Below are positions 24,227-35,900 of a stretch of DNA of 64,000 nt, in pieces. The translations under genes were made by a program, and so were the position numbers. The notes under the pieces are model-generated. The model had not been told where the DNA came from, searched no databases, and saw only the letters and a list, made by a program, of their open reading frames with translations. How positions within the stretch are numbered: position 1 is the first letter of the stretch; every line of letters starts with the position of its first letter. Source of the stretch: Marsupella aquatica (lineage: Eukaryota > Marchantiophyta); contig OZ316897.1 of assembly GCA_973895155.1 (NCBI GenBank), positions 18,476,001 to 18,540,000 on the forward strand, written 5' to 3'.

Positions 24227-26730
24227 CAGAGGTTCGATACTTTTGACTTATCACTTCATTGACTGTGTTCCCCAACCTTGCTAACTGCTGGTTGCCAATC
24301 TTGACAGATTGCGCAGAAGACTACCTCATTCAGTGAAGGAACTTTAGAGTCCTTGAATATGTGTTCGGACCTGACTCCTCAACACTTGTTGAATGAAGCA
24401 CACATAGCGACGGGACATTTAAAAAATCTTGATTTTTTGAAGGAATATATGTGAGTTTTCGAGGATCTCGGTCGATTGCAGCTCACAAGAAGACAAGGGA
24501 CCTTCCGAGGATCTAAGAGAAAACTCGCCAAGCCCGTAGTCAGTACACAGTCCGATAGATTACGGCAACCTCCCTAGAGCTTCTCACAAAACTCTCTGAA
24601 ATTCAGTGCAAACCAGCATTATGTCGATTTCACATATTAGTTGATGCAATAATCAAGCAGCCATAGCTTAAGTTCCACTCAATAGCGGTGTATTGTAAAA
24701 GGCGTCGGGAAGAAGGAGAGAGGTTGTCGAGCGAAAGAATTTGGGCCAGCAGCCTACATACGTAGCAATGTGTACCTTGGCAATCGAGTCTTCATTTTTC
24801 ACACATAGCCATCTCTTGATCCGCTGACGTGGCTCCGTGTGACCTACCTGGAAGGCAAAAGGGTTGAACTCCCTGCGGAGCCCAATGAGCGAGGGTGCTG
24901 CTAGACTGTGCCCGAGAGTTGTGCATGTGGGGATCTAAGATCTCTCCTCGACCTCGTGTGCAGGTTGTCACGAGTGTGCACTTTCAAGTTATGCCCGCAC
25001 AGTAGTCGCACATAAAACGTACAATCCCAAACAATAATAATTACACGAATCACAAATCGTATATAGGAAATCACAGAATGGACATACTACCTACCTGTCT
25101 TGTTATGTGGACTTCCCTCTCACACGGGCCGATCCGTTTCTTGACAGCCCAGTGTTTTCTCAACGGAGCGGAGCAACTTCTTTCGGGTAATTCGTAAGAA
25201 AGCGGAAGTGGTAATCATGCAACAGGCCGAATAAATTTGGTGAAACCCTGACAGATTTTCGTCTACATTTCTATATCCCCAATATAACCGAGAACTGTCA
25301 AATCAGAAGACAACCGTGAATCCTGGCATAGAAGTCTTCCTATAGCAATTTATTTAGGAGGAATAATATTCTAATATTCTTCTCCTTATAAATATAAATA
25401 CAAAACTATATAAACGTTCAGGTACCTACAAATTGCGCTTCGTAGATTTCTAAACAATCATATTCGCTTGTTATCGTGGATCAAACAATTTGTGATTTTT
25501 ACATTCCATGCAATTTATTCCACTACTGTATACACAGTGAAGCCCAAAAGTATCGCTTGCAACAGCGCCGCTACTGACATTGAGTACCGGGACGTTCGCA
25601 GATGCCAAACTTTACATTGCATTCGATCGTGGAAAGAGTTCCTCTTTGCATATGTTCATCATGTTGGTATGACCTGTTCATCCAGCAACCCAGATGGTTG
25701 CTGCTGTAGTCTTGACAACGTGCAGTCCTGTCTGTACGGGATCCTTACCTGTAACCTAGCTATACAGTGCGGGGATATGTCGGTAATGAAATAGGATCCC
25801 AATAGGATTGTTCATGCTTTAGATACGCCACCGCCGTTGATACTGGACACTGCTACTACCTTTCTTGGATCGTCGCTTTACTGCTTGAATGAAGGCATTA
25901 GTTTTGGGAATTCTGAAGCTTTGAGCTCTTGACTCTCTCGATCTTGGGACTGAAGATACCGCACATCACAATCTACCGACAGGACTTCTTGTTGGAAGCT
26001 TTGGATTTGAGTGATGATATTCTTCCAGCCAGCCAGGGCCGGGACCACCAAAATCTGCCTCGCTGAAAGTATCTGTCCAGGGCGTGTATGCTTGCATGAT
26101 TGTGCGCTAGCTTCATGTTCTTCCCCTTGCACTACGATTCTTCGCTGAGCCGGGGCCGCAGCTCAAGTCCTAAGTTGAACAATGCCCTTGGAGATTGAGT
26201 TCTTCTTGGACGGCCTGAGTTGTACTCCTCTCCCGCGTGTACGAGTGATTACTTCATCTGGGCAAGTTGCTCTATGTACTTCTCTCGTCGTCCAAGTTCC
26301 CCTTTATGTCCAGGCAAACGTCCATTACAGGGACTCCACAGACTGAACGATAGTCTCTCCTGATTGGAGGTAGTGAGCTTTCGGAGAGCTAGCTAGGTAA
26401 TGTGCTGGTTCAACTTACATTTATTTGTGCAGAACTTGAAGGCATTTACCACAGGCGATCAGTAGGATATATCCGTTATTGTAGCTCATATGCATTATCG
26501 TCTGTCATCTTAGCTTGCTGCCCTCTTCCTCTAGCTTATGAGGATCGCTGTAAGACGTATGTTCCCCATCTCATTGAAGTCTCTAGCAGTAGCTTGGGCA
26601 CTTTGTCTTGGGCAGAAGACAGAGATTTGAAAACCCTTACGAACTGTGTGTTGTGTGTTCCTTCAGGTTGATCGAGCCACCCATCATTCCAGATCATTCA
26701 TAGCTATCCAAAGCAATAGAGGCAAGCAAG
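24227..26730. other. No gene recognised; 3' part is NHL upstream region
   Basis: The longest frame (25468-25794, 108 codons) is Cys-rich but matches nothing I know. The last few hundred bases before 26731 are the likely promoter and leader of the NHL gene; I can name no specific element. Confidence 0.4.
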
Positions 26731-27465
26731 ATGCAGAATGGAATCGGCCCCGACGGTACCATTCCGCCACCTCCAGGTGGAGTACTCTACAAGAAGAATC
26801 AGGTCCTCCCCGCGCATTTGACCCGCCGAGGCCGAAGGCAGAGAAGGAGAAGTTGCGCATGCAACCAAAGCCGCTGTTGTATGACCTCTCTGTGGAGCAT
26901 CCTCATCTTCCTCATCGTGGCTATTGGGATTGCGATATTAGTGTTTTGGCTATTTGTGCGTCCAAAGTCTCCGCACTACACTGTCGGCAATGTCCGGCTT
27001 ACTGGCCTGGACCCGAAAGCGTTGGCTACAGCCACCAAGATTGGTACGCTGAGCACCGAAACGACGTTCACCATTGAGGCCCGTAACCCGAATTCAAAGA
27101 TAGGATACTACTACGACAAAATCAGTGTCGAAGCAGATATTCTAGGCGTGAATATTGGCAAAGCGGAACCGGCTCCGTTCTTTCAGGGGCACGACAACAC
27201 CACATTTCTTACCAACGACTTGAAGTCTGGGCCACTCAGTGTCATTGAGCTCACGCAGACAGGTGTTTTCGGCGCGAGCCAAGCTGGCGCTGTGCCCTTG
27301 GAGCTCAAGATGTATTTGAAGGTACGACTAAAAATTGGGTCATGGAAATCACCAAAGTTTAAAATCAATATTCTCTGCAGTTCTGTTGTGAATCCGAGTA
27401 AGACCGCTGCGATCGGAACTCCCGGCAAAAGCTGCTCTTACAAGACTAAATTCTGGATTTTTTAG
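26731..27465 (+). CDS. NDR1/HIN1-like (NHL) LEA_2 membrane protein
   Basis: A single-exon protein of 244 residues. The N-terminus is cytosolic-type and basic, with a PPPPGG motif at residues 11-16 and an Arg-rich, Cys-containing stretch at about 33-50. One membrane segment (LWSILIFLIVAIGIAILVFW) follows at about 54-73. After WLFVRPKSP comes a LEA_2/WHy-type beta domain with the family's NPN.KIGYYYD motif near residues 124-133. Plant NHL proteins of this shape sit in the plasma membrane and act in pathogen response and stress signalling; that role here is inferred from the family. Length and topology are normal and the frame is unbroken. The ATG at 26731 gives the complete N-terminal Pro/Arg region. 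Members of this family are usually intronless, as here. Confidence 0.88.
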   Translation: MQNGIGPDGTIPPPPGGVLYKKNQVLPAHLTRRGRRQRRRSCACNQSRCCMTSLWSILIFLIVAIGIAILVFWLFVRPKSPHYTVGNVRLTGLDPKALATATKIGTLSTETTFTIEARNPNSKIGYYYDKISVEADILGVNIGKAEPAPFFQGHDNTTFLTNDLKSGPLSVIELTQTGVFGASQAGAVPLELKMYLKVRLKIGSWKSPKFKINILCSSVVNPSKTAAIGTPGKSCSYKTKFWIF

Positions 27466-30400
27466 ATCGCTGTGACTAATTAACGAGCCATGCACGCCAC
27501 AGGTCTCAATTTAATTAGACCACAAATCGTATGTTAACCGCTTAGGTCAAAGTCCATCCATGCGCATCTAATAGTTTTCAAGCGTTAGCTTATCCTGAGA
27601 GGCATGATTGTCACGAAATGTAGAATAAGTATTGCTGATCTATGAAGCCATCCTTACTGTAGCAATTTGTCCTCTTCAAATTGGGACCACATCAATCCCT
27701 CTACTGACTTCACTCAAGTGCTACAATCGATGAGGACAGAAAGGTACTTACCTCCTTGAGTTATCGGACTCGGATTTGTCATCATTATATCTTACTTAGA
27801 ACCAAATTGTCCGGCCAGAAATTTTATGGGAATGTAGAGACCAATTTACTGGCCAGAAATTTCATCGGCATGTAACGAGCAATTTCCTCGTAGCCTGGCT
27901 TTCAATTCATATTCATCCAGATTCCGGATTTCACATCAGTTCAATCCTGTCAGCCCCTATTCTTGATTAATTATTTCTGGTCTTAATGTAGCCTGTACAT
28001 TTTGCGAAGTATACAATTTGTTGTCACGTGATTGTGATTAACCGTTTCAACCATAAAGCAATTTCGATCACTACATCTCAAGTGTCATGGACAAAACCAT
28101 TGTGTTGTTTCAATCCTGCATTTGCGGGTGTTTGAGCGTATTTATGTGTTTGGTTTCAGTATGAATCAACCCCGGGATCGACTTATACGCGTGCTAGAGT
28201 AGTCGTGTACGTACGACACACGAATTCACAATATCCTTTTGAGATTGGAGAGTGTGAATGTGATTTCGTTGATGAACCCAGCACGCTCAACAATCTGCTG
28301 AATGTGACTAACCGGTGTGGTTGGATTCCAAAAGGGGTGGGACTTTTCCGGCCACTGAAGATTTCCGGGGGTTACGTCAGTCCAAGCGAGTTTTTCCCGT
28401 TCCAAGTAAAGCGCACAACCACCTTCTTGTTTACCGGCACCATTACTGTGAAGGGAAACTCTATTTTCAATAATCATCGTCTCTTGGGGATAAACCTTTC
28501 TGAGCAATCAGCTCTGGCACTGAAAGTTACCGAACATTTCCATCTCTCTTTACTACTTTTATAAAGCAATTCATCCCTTTTAGAACACCTATCGATCTCC
28601 ACGGAAGAAAATCCACTCTCACGTGGGGTAATTTTTTTGTCTCGAAAAAACCAATTGAAATTCATTCAAAAAGTTGAACTGATCGATTTGTGGGCATAAG
28701 TTGGAACGAGAGGATAGCTTGCCTAAAAGGTTTCAGATATGCAGCAAATGCCTTTTTACATCGCGGCAGAATTCTGCGAGTTGGCTCTATTCAACCCATT
28801 GAAGATGAGCAATGTTGAATCGAAAACAGTGGCAAACCGACGAAGAAACTAAGCATCCGAATCATTCGAAACTGAGCAATAATAGACTAGGATAAGACAA
28901 ACCATATGAACAATTCACAAACGGAACTGAAGCCTGGCACGAGATTTATCAAAAACGTCTATGATCGGCAACGGTTACCTAGTTACAGGACATGCTTAAT
29001 GGCCACCTTGAAATAACTTCCGTCAGGTATCGAAGATCCGCAGTCCATGATTCCAAGAAGCCCGTGTCAAGAACAAATGAATCCCCTTTCAAGAAAGGAA
29101 ACTTCCCAAGTTATCTAGACCAGTTTTCATATATCGCGAGGAGCTCTCATTTACAACCGAACTTTATGAGGTAACGGCGGATTGAGATGCCATCGGTTCT
29201 GTCGGTTCACTTTACGATTGCTCGGTTCGATCTTCTCAATTTCAAATTGGTGATCTCTGGGATATATAATACTGAAGGTTGGCATGAACAAGTTCTTTAC
29301 CCTCTGAGGATAATTGTAACATGCTAAAATTTGGATAATCGTTGATTTTCTGATGAGATCTAAGATGTCTCAATATCATATTCTTTAGATCTGAATATTT
29401 TTCCTATCCACGGTTGTCGTAAATCTCCTAAACTTTCCGCATTCCACGAGATTTCGCTAAAACCCTCGTATTTTCCACAGATCTCAAAAGGGTAGACCGG
29501 GGGGATGACTGAATTGCAGTCTTGTTTCCTTTCTTACCTACGTTGGATCACTGCAGTCCTCATTTTAGTCGCATAGCGAAGCAGAGAATCTGGTGCAAAT
29601 GTACGCCCGGAATAAATTCGGATCATAGTTATGGTTTTGCCGGATATAGTTAACCGATTGATGTTTTTGTCATGCTCATGACTAGTTGATGGGGGTAATT
29701 AATGAATCTTCTTGGTTGGAGATAAGGCGTGAATTCATGCTTCGTCCCTTTTTTTTTTTTAAGTCAAATCTCGTTCTGACTAAACTCTAAGATACGTTCG
29801 TAAAAGGGACCAATTTTGTCTTAGGTGAGGACAGTGCCAGAAGAATTTTTGTATGAATCCCTTTTCTGACGCCAGTTTCCTGTGATTATAAATATCTCTC
29901 ACAGAAGTTGTAGATTTGGACACACTTGATTGGCGATAGGAAAAACCTCTGGAATCCTTGCGGCTAAACCCTAAGATCCAGAACCTCCCTGACCCTTTAC
30001 CTGTGCTATTACAAGATACTGCTGTCCAGAAAAGCCATTTCAAAGGGCATCATGTTAATCAAAACTGGAGTACAATAGTCTTGCTCAAACGAGAGTTTCT
30101 TTCCAAAATTTACTCCATTTGAAAAACCCAGCTTGTTTTCGGTTCAGATTCATTGTACCCCCAAGTACTACATGTATGTACATACTATTTGAACGATACA
30201 TTTTTCTCAAGATATCGAAGTTGACGTCCTCAGAGAGGTTGTTAGGGATTTCGTTCCATTGTGAGATTGTCCGATAGGGATCAGATATGCTGCTTCTGGG
30301 TGCCTCACTCCACAGAAATATGAACTTTCATCAGATTGTGATATTCATCAAGGAGTACATCGCAGTATTGATTCTTGTAACATGAACTTCCTTCATAGAT

Positions 30401-30556
30401 GTTGTGTTAATTACCTTTGGAAAAGTGATTAACTGTGATGATCAATCGCTCCTGTGCTTCACTCTCTAATGAAGCCAATGGCAATGGATTGAATTACCTT
30501 CCAGAGGACTCTCAATTGCATGAGAAATAATTCGATCAGGAGGGTTAGTCAACAAC
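27466..30556. other. No gene recognised
   Basis: A 119-codon frame at 28205-28564 is overlapped by a minus-strand frame and matches no family. A poly-T run lies near 29750. GGCCAGAAATTT occurs twice (about 27813 and 27853) in a short diverged duplication. Nothing else is supported. Confidence 0.45.
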
Positions 30557-32036
30557 ATGGCTGCACTGCAATCATCCGTACTCGCCAAGAATGCAGCTAA
30601 TCTTGCCGCTCAGTTGGCGCTGGTCGAAAGTCGGGGCAGGGAAGAGAGTATGGGGAGGGAAAAACCGGATAGTCGGCCCTCAACTGGCACTGTGGTAAGT
30701 GCTGCAGGGGACTCTATCAATGATTCTGTGCCTTCAAGTAAGGCTACCGGTCAACCTAGAAGTGGCCATAGTTCGCCAACTAAATTGGATGATTCGCTTC
30801 CTGCAAGTAAAACTACAAGTCGACCCACAACTGGCCACAGTTCGCCCACGAGACTGGGCGATTCTCTTCCTGCAAGTAGGACTACAAGTCGACCCACAAC
30901 CGGCCACAGTTCGCCCACGAGACTGGACGATTCTCTTCCTGTAAGTAGGACTACAAGTCGACCCACAACCGGCCATAGTTCGCCCACGAAACTGGACGAT
31001 TCTCTTCCTACAACTAGAACTACGAGTCGACACACAACTGGCGATACCTCGCCCGCTAGATTGGAGGAATCTATTTCTACAAGCTATGATGTCAGTCAAG
31101 TCACGACTGGTCGTACTTCACCCACGAAATTGGAGGACACAGACGAAGCCCAAGTCGAAACCTTCTCTGAGCAGCCTGAATGTGGGAATACAGTTCATTT
31201 GATTAGTGGCGGTGCTGGAGAAGAGAATTTTCAGGGAGGCTGCACACCCAAAGCATCCGAGGTCCTTTCTTTCTCAGTAGCAGAAGCTGTGGAGGCGTTC
31301 GAGGCCAAAACTACAAGAACTAAGAAGGTACCAAAGTGACTCACGGGAAGAAACCTTGTCGCAGCCATGGTTCTAGCAAACAAATGGTAAATAATTTCTA
31401 TCTAAGAAAAAATTAGCTTCGTTTCGTACAAGGCTCAATGCATCCTTACAGCGTAGAATGTGTATCATGCAAGGACATTTCAATTTCTGCATCTCGATGC
31501 TTTTGAAAGGATTCACTTTAAAGACAGTCACGATGAAAGATGAAACGGAAGCACTAGAGCTTTTCAAGTGACAGGTTGAAAGTTCTACAGCGGTCATCAT
31601 TGACGTTCCCACTGATATTAGTGAAACTTTGACCTGACCTTAAGTGCTTTATAAGGCTGAGTGTTAATCCAAAAATGGAAGTCGAGTGAGCTACACATAC
31701 CTTTTGAATCCTTTGAAATTACATGTGAATCCAGCGGTCTACAGCAATTGTACCCTTACGACTAATTTTTGGTTGAATTGCTGAATGTTCAAAATGCAAT
31801 TTTGTTCTATTCTGCAGTCTAAGAACAACAAAATCAATAACCAACCCCGGCCAAAAAAGCCACATATCGGAAAAGGAGATTGTAATGAGATCCCTCAGAC
31901 AAAATCGGGAACTTTCGGATGGGCAAAATTTTCGTTACTTGGATTGACACTGTTAGGTTTGTGCGCATTAATTTACAGTTACCGTTACATTTCTGAGTGC
32001 ATCATTATCATTAAATTTAAACAGGTGGAGCTTTGA
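30557..32036 (+). CDS. Unknown Ser/Thr-rich repeat protein with C-terminal TM segment
   Basis: Exon 1 (30557-31327) starts MAALQSSVLAKNAANLAAQL and is followed by a low-complexity region. Five 23-residue units of the type SPTRLDDSLPASRTTSRPTT plus GHS occupy about residues 73-187. The exon ends with a coding-looking acidic/Cys-containing segment and a donor at AAGAAG|GTACCA. I join it in phase to an exon at 31818-32036, after the acceptor TTCTGCAG. That exon encodes a basic stretch and one hydrophobic segment (FSLLGLTLLGLCALIYSY), then a short tail. Together they make 329 residues, with the order of a tail-anchored membrane protein. I do not recognise the family. The join rests on frame and splice sites only; if wrong, the first exon alone ends at 31339 after 260 residues. 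Confidence 0.6.
30773..31117 (+). repeat. 69-bp coding minisatellite, five units
   Basis: Five in-frame 69-bp units begin at 30773, 30842, 30911, 30980 and 31049, with a partial unit on either side. Units 1-4 are very similar; unit 5 is diverged. They encode the 23-residue repeats of the surrounding gene. Confidence 0.85.
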
Positions 32037-32910
32037 ATTTTCCTTAGCGAAAGCTGGAGCTGGGCAAAGAACCTTCTTACGGGGTAAGTCAGTACAGTAC
32101 ATCCACGAATGGTGCAGAAAACTTTTACATATAAACCTGCGTTCGTCTCGGGTTCTCCAAAGGAGAAACGAATCTCTATTACAAAAAATGGCAAACAAAT
32201 ATAAACAGGGAGACAAGAAATATGTGTGAGAATGAGTTTTACTATTTATAGCATCGTCAGGTGTCTCTGTTTCGTTTAGCAAAATGTTCGTAAGTTCTAA
32301 TGATTCCCAGACAAAGTGCTCAGAATGCTCTATCTATCTGCCTACCTTTGGCAGGCTGTCTCCGCCAGTTTCACCTTTACTTATCATCGTCGTGCTTCAC
32401 TTCACTCGTGTCTGTGCACATGAAACAGGTGAAAAGACCCATGTTTCCTATCTGTACTGTAGTTGGGACCGTAGTATCCTACCGATAGGGAATTAAAGCT
32501 TAAATGTGCCTTTCACCTCCTAAATACAAAATTACCATGCTGTTTCAATACTACATTAGGTCTACCGTTCCAAGAAGAGCCCCTATGCTCATCTCTCCCA
32601 TTCCTCCCAGGCACCCTGTCCCCTCACCCTATAGCTTCCCTTTCCCTCCCAATTAAGATCCCCCTCCATGACTGTTTCCTCCCCCTGACTGTTTGCCACC
32701 CCTTGCACAATGTGCCCTGCCCACCCTAACACAGACCACATGGGGCGGATTGTGTCAAACATCCTTGCCTCACTTATTCATTTGTGGCCACCCTATTGCC
32801 TATGTGTAGGCCAAGTTGATATTCATCCTTATTGTCTGAGCCTTTAGTTGGCACCCTGTGCAGTGTTTTTCACTTTGCATGTGAGTTGGCAGGAACGGGT
32901 TAGCTGCATT
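32037..32910. other. Convergent intergenic region, C/T-rich
   Basis: Lies between the 3' ends of two convergent genes. 32560-32730 is strongly C/T-rich on the plus strand. Open frames here are short. It probably carries both 3' UTRs. Confidence 0.5.
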
Positions 32911-35900
32911 TTAGCCATTTTCAGCCTTGTCATATGCATTTGACTTGTGCTTTGGGTTGAAGGCGAAGTTTGCAGGAGTTGGACCAAGTAAAAGCTCTGT
33001 TATTCTAACCTGAAACACATCACCTCGTGTTCAGTTAGTGGAACAATATGTCATTTCTTCAATACAGTAAGAACAGTAATTGATTAATTGCTCAAAGACT
33101 ATACGTACCCAGTCAGCAGCACTTTCCGATGCCATCATGGTTTCAAGGTCGTTTCTTCCAAAGTAACTGGGAGGTCTCCAATTAGGTTTCTGAGGTACAA
33201 CTTCTAACAAACCAACTGGAATATACCGATGCATGTAACTTAACCACTCCAGCAGAAAGTGCCTAGTAGTTTCCACTCCTGTTACAATGTTAATGAAATT
33301 GTGTGAGCACGAAACACTTTAAAGCCAAGTCCACAAAAGCAGGACCAGTACTGTACTAACAAGGAGCCTTTGGAATCGCGTTCTCAAAAAGTTCAAAACG
33401 AGTTGGCAAACATCCACCTGGAACACATCCCATCAGGCAATTGTACCACATGGATACTTCCTAAGCGAACAAGGAGCCTTTGGAATCGCGTTCTCAAAAA
33501 AGTTCCAAACGAGTTGGCAAACATCCACCAGGAACACATCCCATCAGGCAATTGTACCACATGGATACTTCCTAAGCGAAGAACATTTAAAAGTGAAGAG
33601 AAGGGAGTGGCATTAAACCTTTAGAATCTGAACCCCAGTGTGCAAGACCACAATGTACATACTGCCTCAATATGTCCAGTCTCTCGCCAGAACTAATATC
33701 CCAGTGTCGTCTTTCTTTGATCTCACGGAACAACCAAGGCTGCGGTACAACTATATGATCAGGCACCCCAAACAAAGACCAGATGGGTCTGTCATAAACA
33801 TCCTTCGGACTGTTTGCCTTCTAAACTACAAAAGAACACTTGCTAACCCAACTGCTCGTGGCTTACTTGCTTTGACAGGCGTTCTTCAAAGGATGGAAGA
33901 CATTTAACAGTCAGAGCCATGGCCTAAGTCGAAACAATCTAGAAGAGTTTTAGTTACCAGCCAAGAAAGTCACAACAATACGTACCTTGATGAGCGCCCC
34001 ACGGGCAATCATACAGGTGGAGAGCTTTGACCCTGCGGTCTCTAAGTGGTCAGTCCAATCTGTGTAAGAAAATACGTCCCCATTGCCAATGACCTGCAGA
34101 TCGCCCGTTGCTGCAGCGGCACACTGATGCACATAGGCCCAGTCTGCCTGTTTGCTGTACCGCTGCTGGCGTGTACGACCATGAATAGTTACAGCGCTCA
34201 CTCCCCAGTCACTCAAGTTCGGCATCAGCGTATGCGCACAATTACGTCCTTCAAAATAACCCATTCGCAACTGAGATGTCATTCAGGCCCAGTTAGAATT
34301 CGATGGGAAACACTAGTTCCAACATATTTTGATGGGCAGCACAATTAAGAAGACTAGGAAGTACTTGATCTCCTTATCTCGCTAACAACGCTGGAAAACG
34401 ATGAACTGAAAGTAGCTGAAATTATATCTCGTTGAAAATGTCACACGGGATGGAAATGGATGACAAGGTAGCTTTGTACAAGGATAAGGATAAGCAAGAC
34501 CTTCACAGTGAGAGGGCTTTCCATCACAGCGGCAGTGACCCTGACAACCTGCTCCAACCTTTGAGGCTTGGTCAAAAGGCAAGACCCAGACCCTTTATTG
34601 ACAACCAGATCAATGGGGCATCCCATGTTTATATCAATGAAATCCACTGCACACTCTTGTTCAATCAGCTCAGCAGTCCGAGCCACATGGTCAGGGAAAG
34701 AACCACAGATTTGAACTCCAAATAAATCCTCACAAGAATGCCTACGTAGCAATGCCCATTCAGAAGCTTGACCCTGCAATGTTGAAACGGACATTGTAGG
34801 TTAGTTAAAAATTCATCTCCAGCATTTACATAAAGAATACACAATTACCCTCTTCATTCATTCAAGATAACTGTACCTGGAGAAGGTTGGTGCACATCGC
34901 CATCTCCCCACATGTGATGTCAGCTCCCAGACCCTTGCATACCCTTCGGAAAGGCAGATTTCCTACCGTTGTAAGGGGAGCCAGGTATAACTTCTCTCTA
35001 AAGTCAATAACCTTCTTCTCTCGGTTTCCTAACTTTGATTCCACATAAAGCGACCGTGAGGCATCAATAATTGGAGTGGACTTCCCCATCTCTACCTGAG
35101 CTTGAACGTCTCCGCTAGTAACATCCAATGCATTGAACCCATCCTCATCGAGTTTAGCTGAGGTATCAATGACTGTCCTTTCATTGTTATCAGACGGACA
35201 ATCGTTGACAGGACTGTTACCTATGGCTTCATCTGCTTCACTTTTGAGCCTCTTCTGCGGGGGTGAGCCGCCCTCTGTGACGCGTGATAGCACTGGATAA
35301 TTTGACTGTGCAAGTCCTTCATTCAGGTGTTCGTCAACATCTTCAATACTACCTTCTCTACCTGCTGTTACTTCAATTCCTTGCTCCTTAACATACTTAT
35401 TGTCAACGGGAGCAGAACTTAATGTTTCCAATGCGGTCTGTTTAATAGTTTCACGAGCGCCGCCCCTGACCCCTACGTATCTTTCCGGGGCATCCTCTTT
35501 TTCAGCCTGCTCAGGTTCGTCCATTCGATTATCTTCCCCCGCCACTTTCCGCAATTTAAAGGCCTTATTCTGTTGTTCAAACAAGATCCATTTGTATTAG
35601 TTAGGACGGAATATCATATTACCAAAACATCCATTTTAGCTTAAGCCCAGATAACGAAGATTAGCAGGGAAATCGAGAGCCGCAACAAATCGGATTCTAG
35701 TTGAGAGTAACAATGCATGATACATGCAAGAAAACCTCGACTTTACCATGACAAAACAATCGTCAAAAATCCAAACTTGGTAATCTCGTAGGCGGACCTA
35801 TTTCCAAACGACTTAAACAATAGCGACAATTGTTTTCGAGCCTGGGGAGCTAGTTGTCCGACGACATGCAGACAATTGCAGGCACAACTGACTCGCTAAC

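Noticed and set aside
30734-31099. Minus-strand frames of 94 and 121 codons, Gly/Val/Arg repeats
   Set aside because: Shadows of the 69-bp coding repeats on the plus strand.
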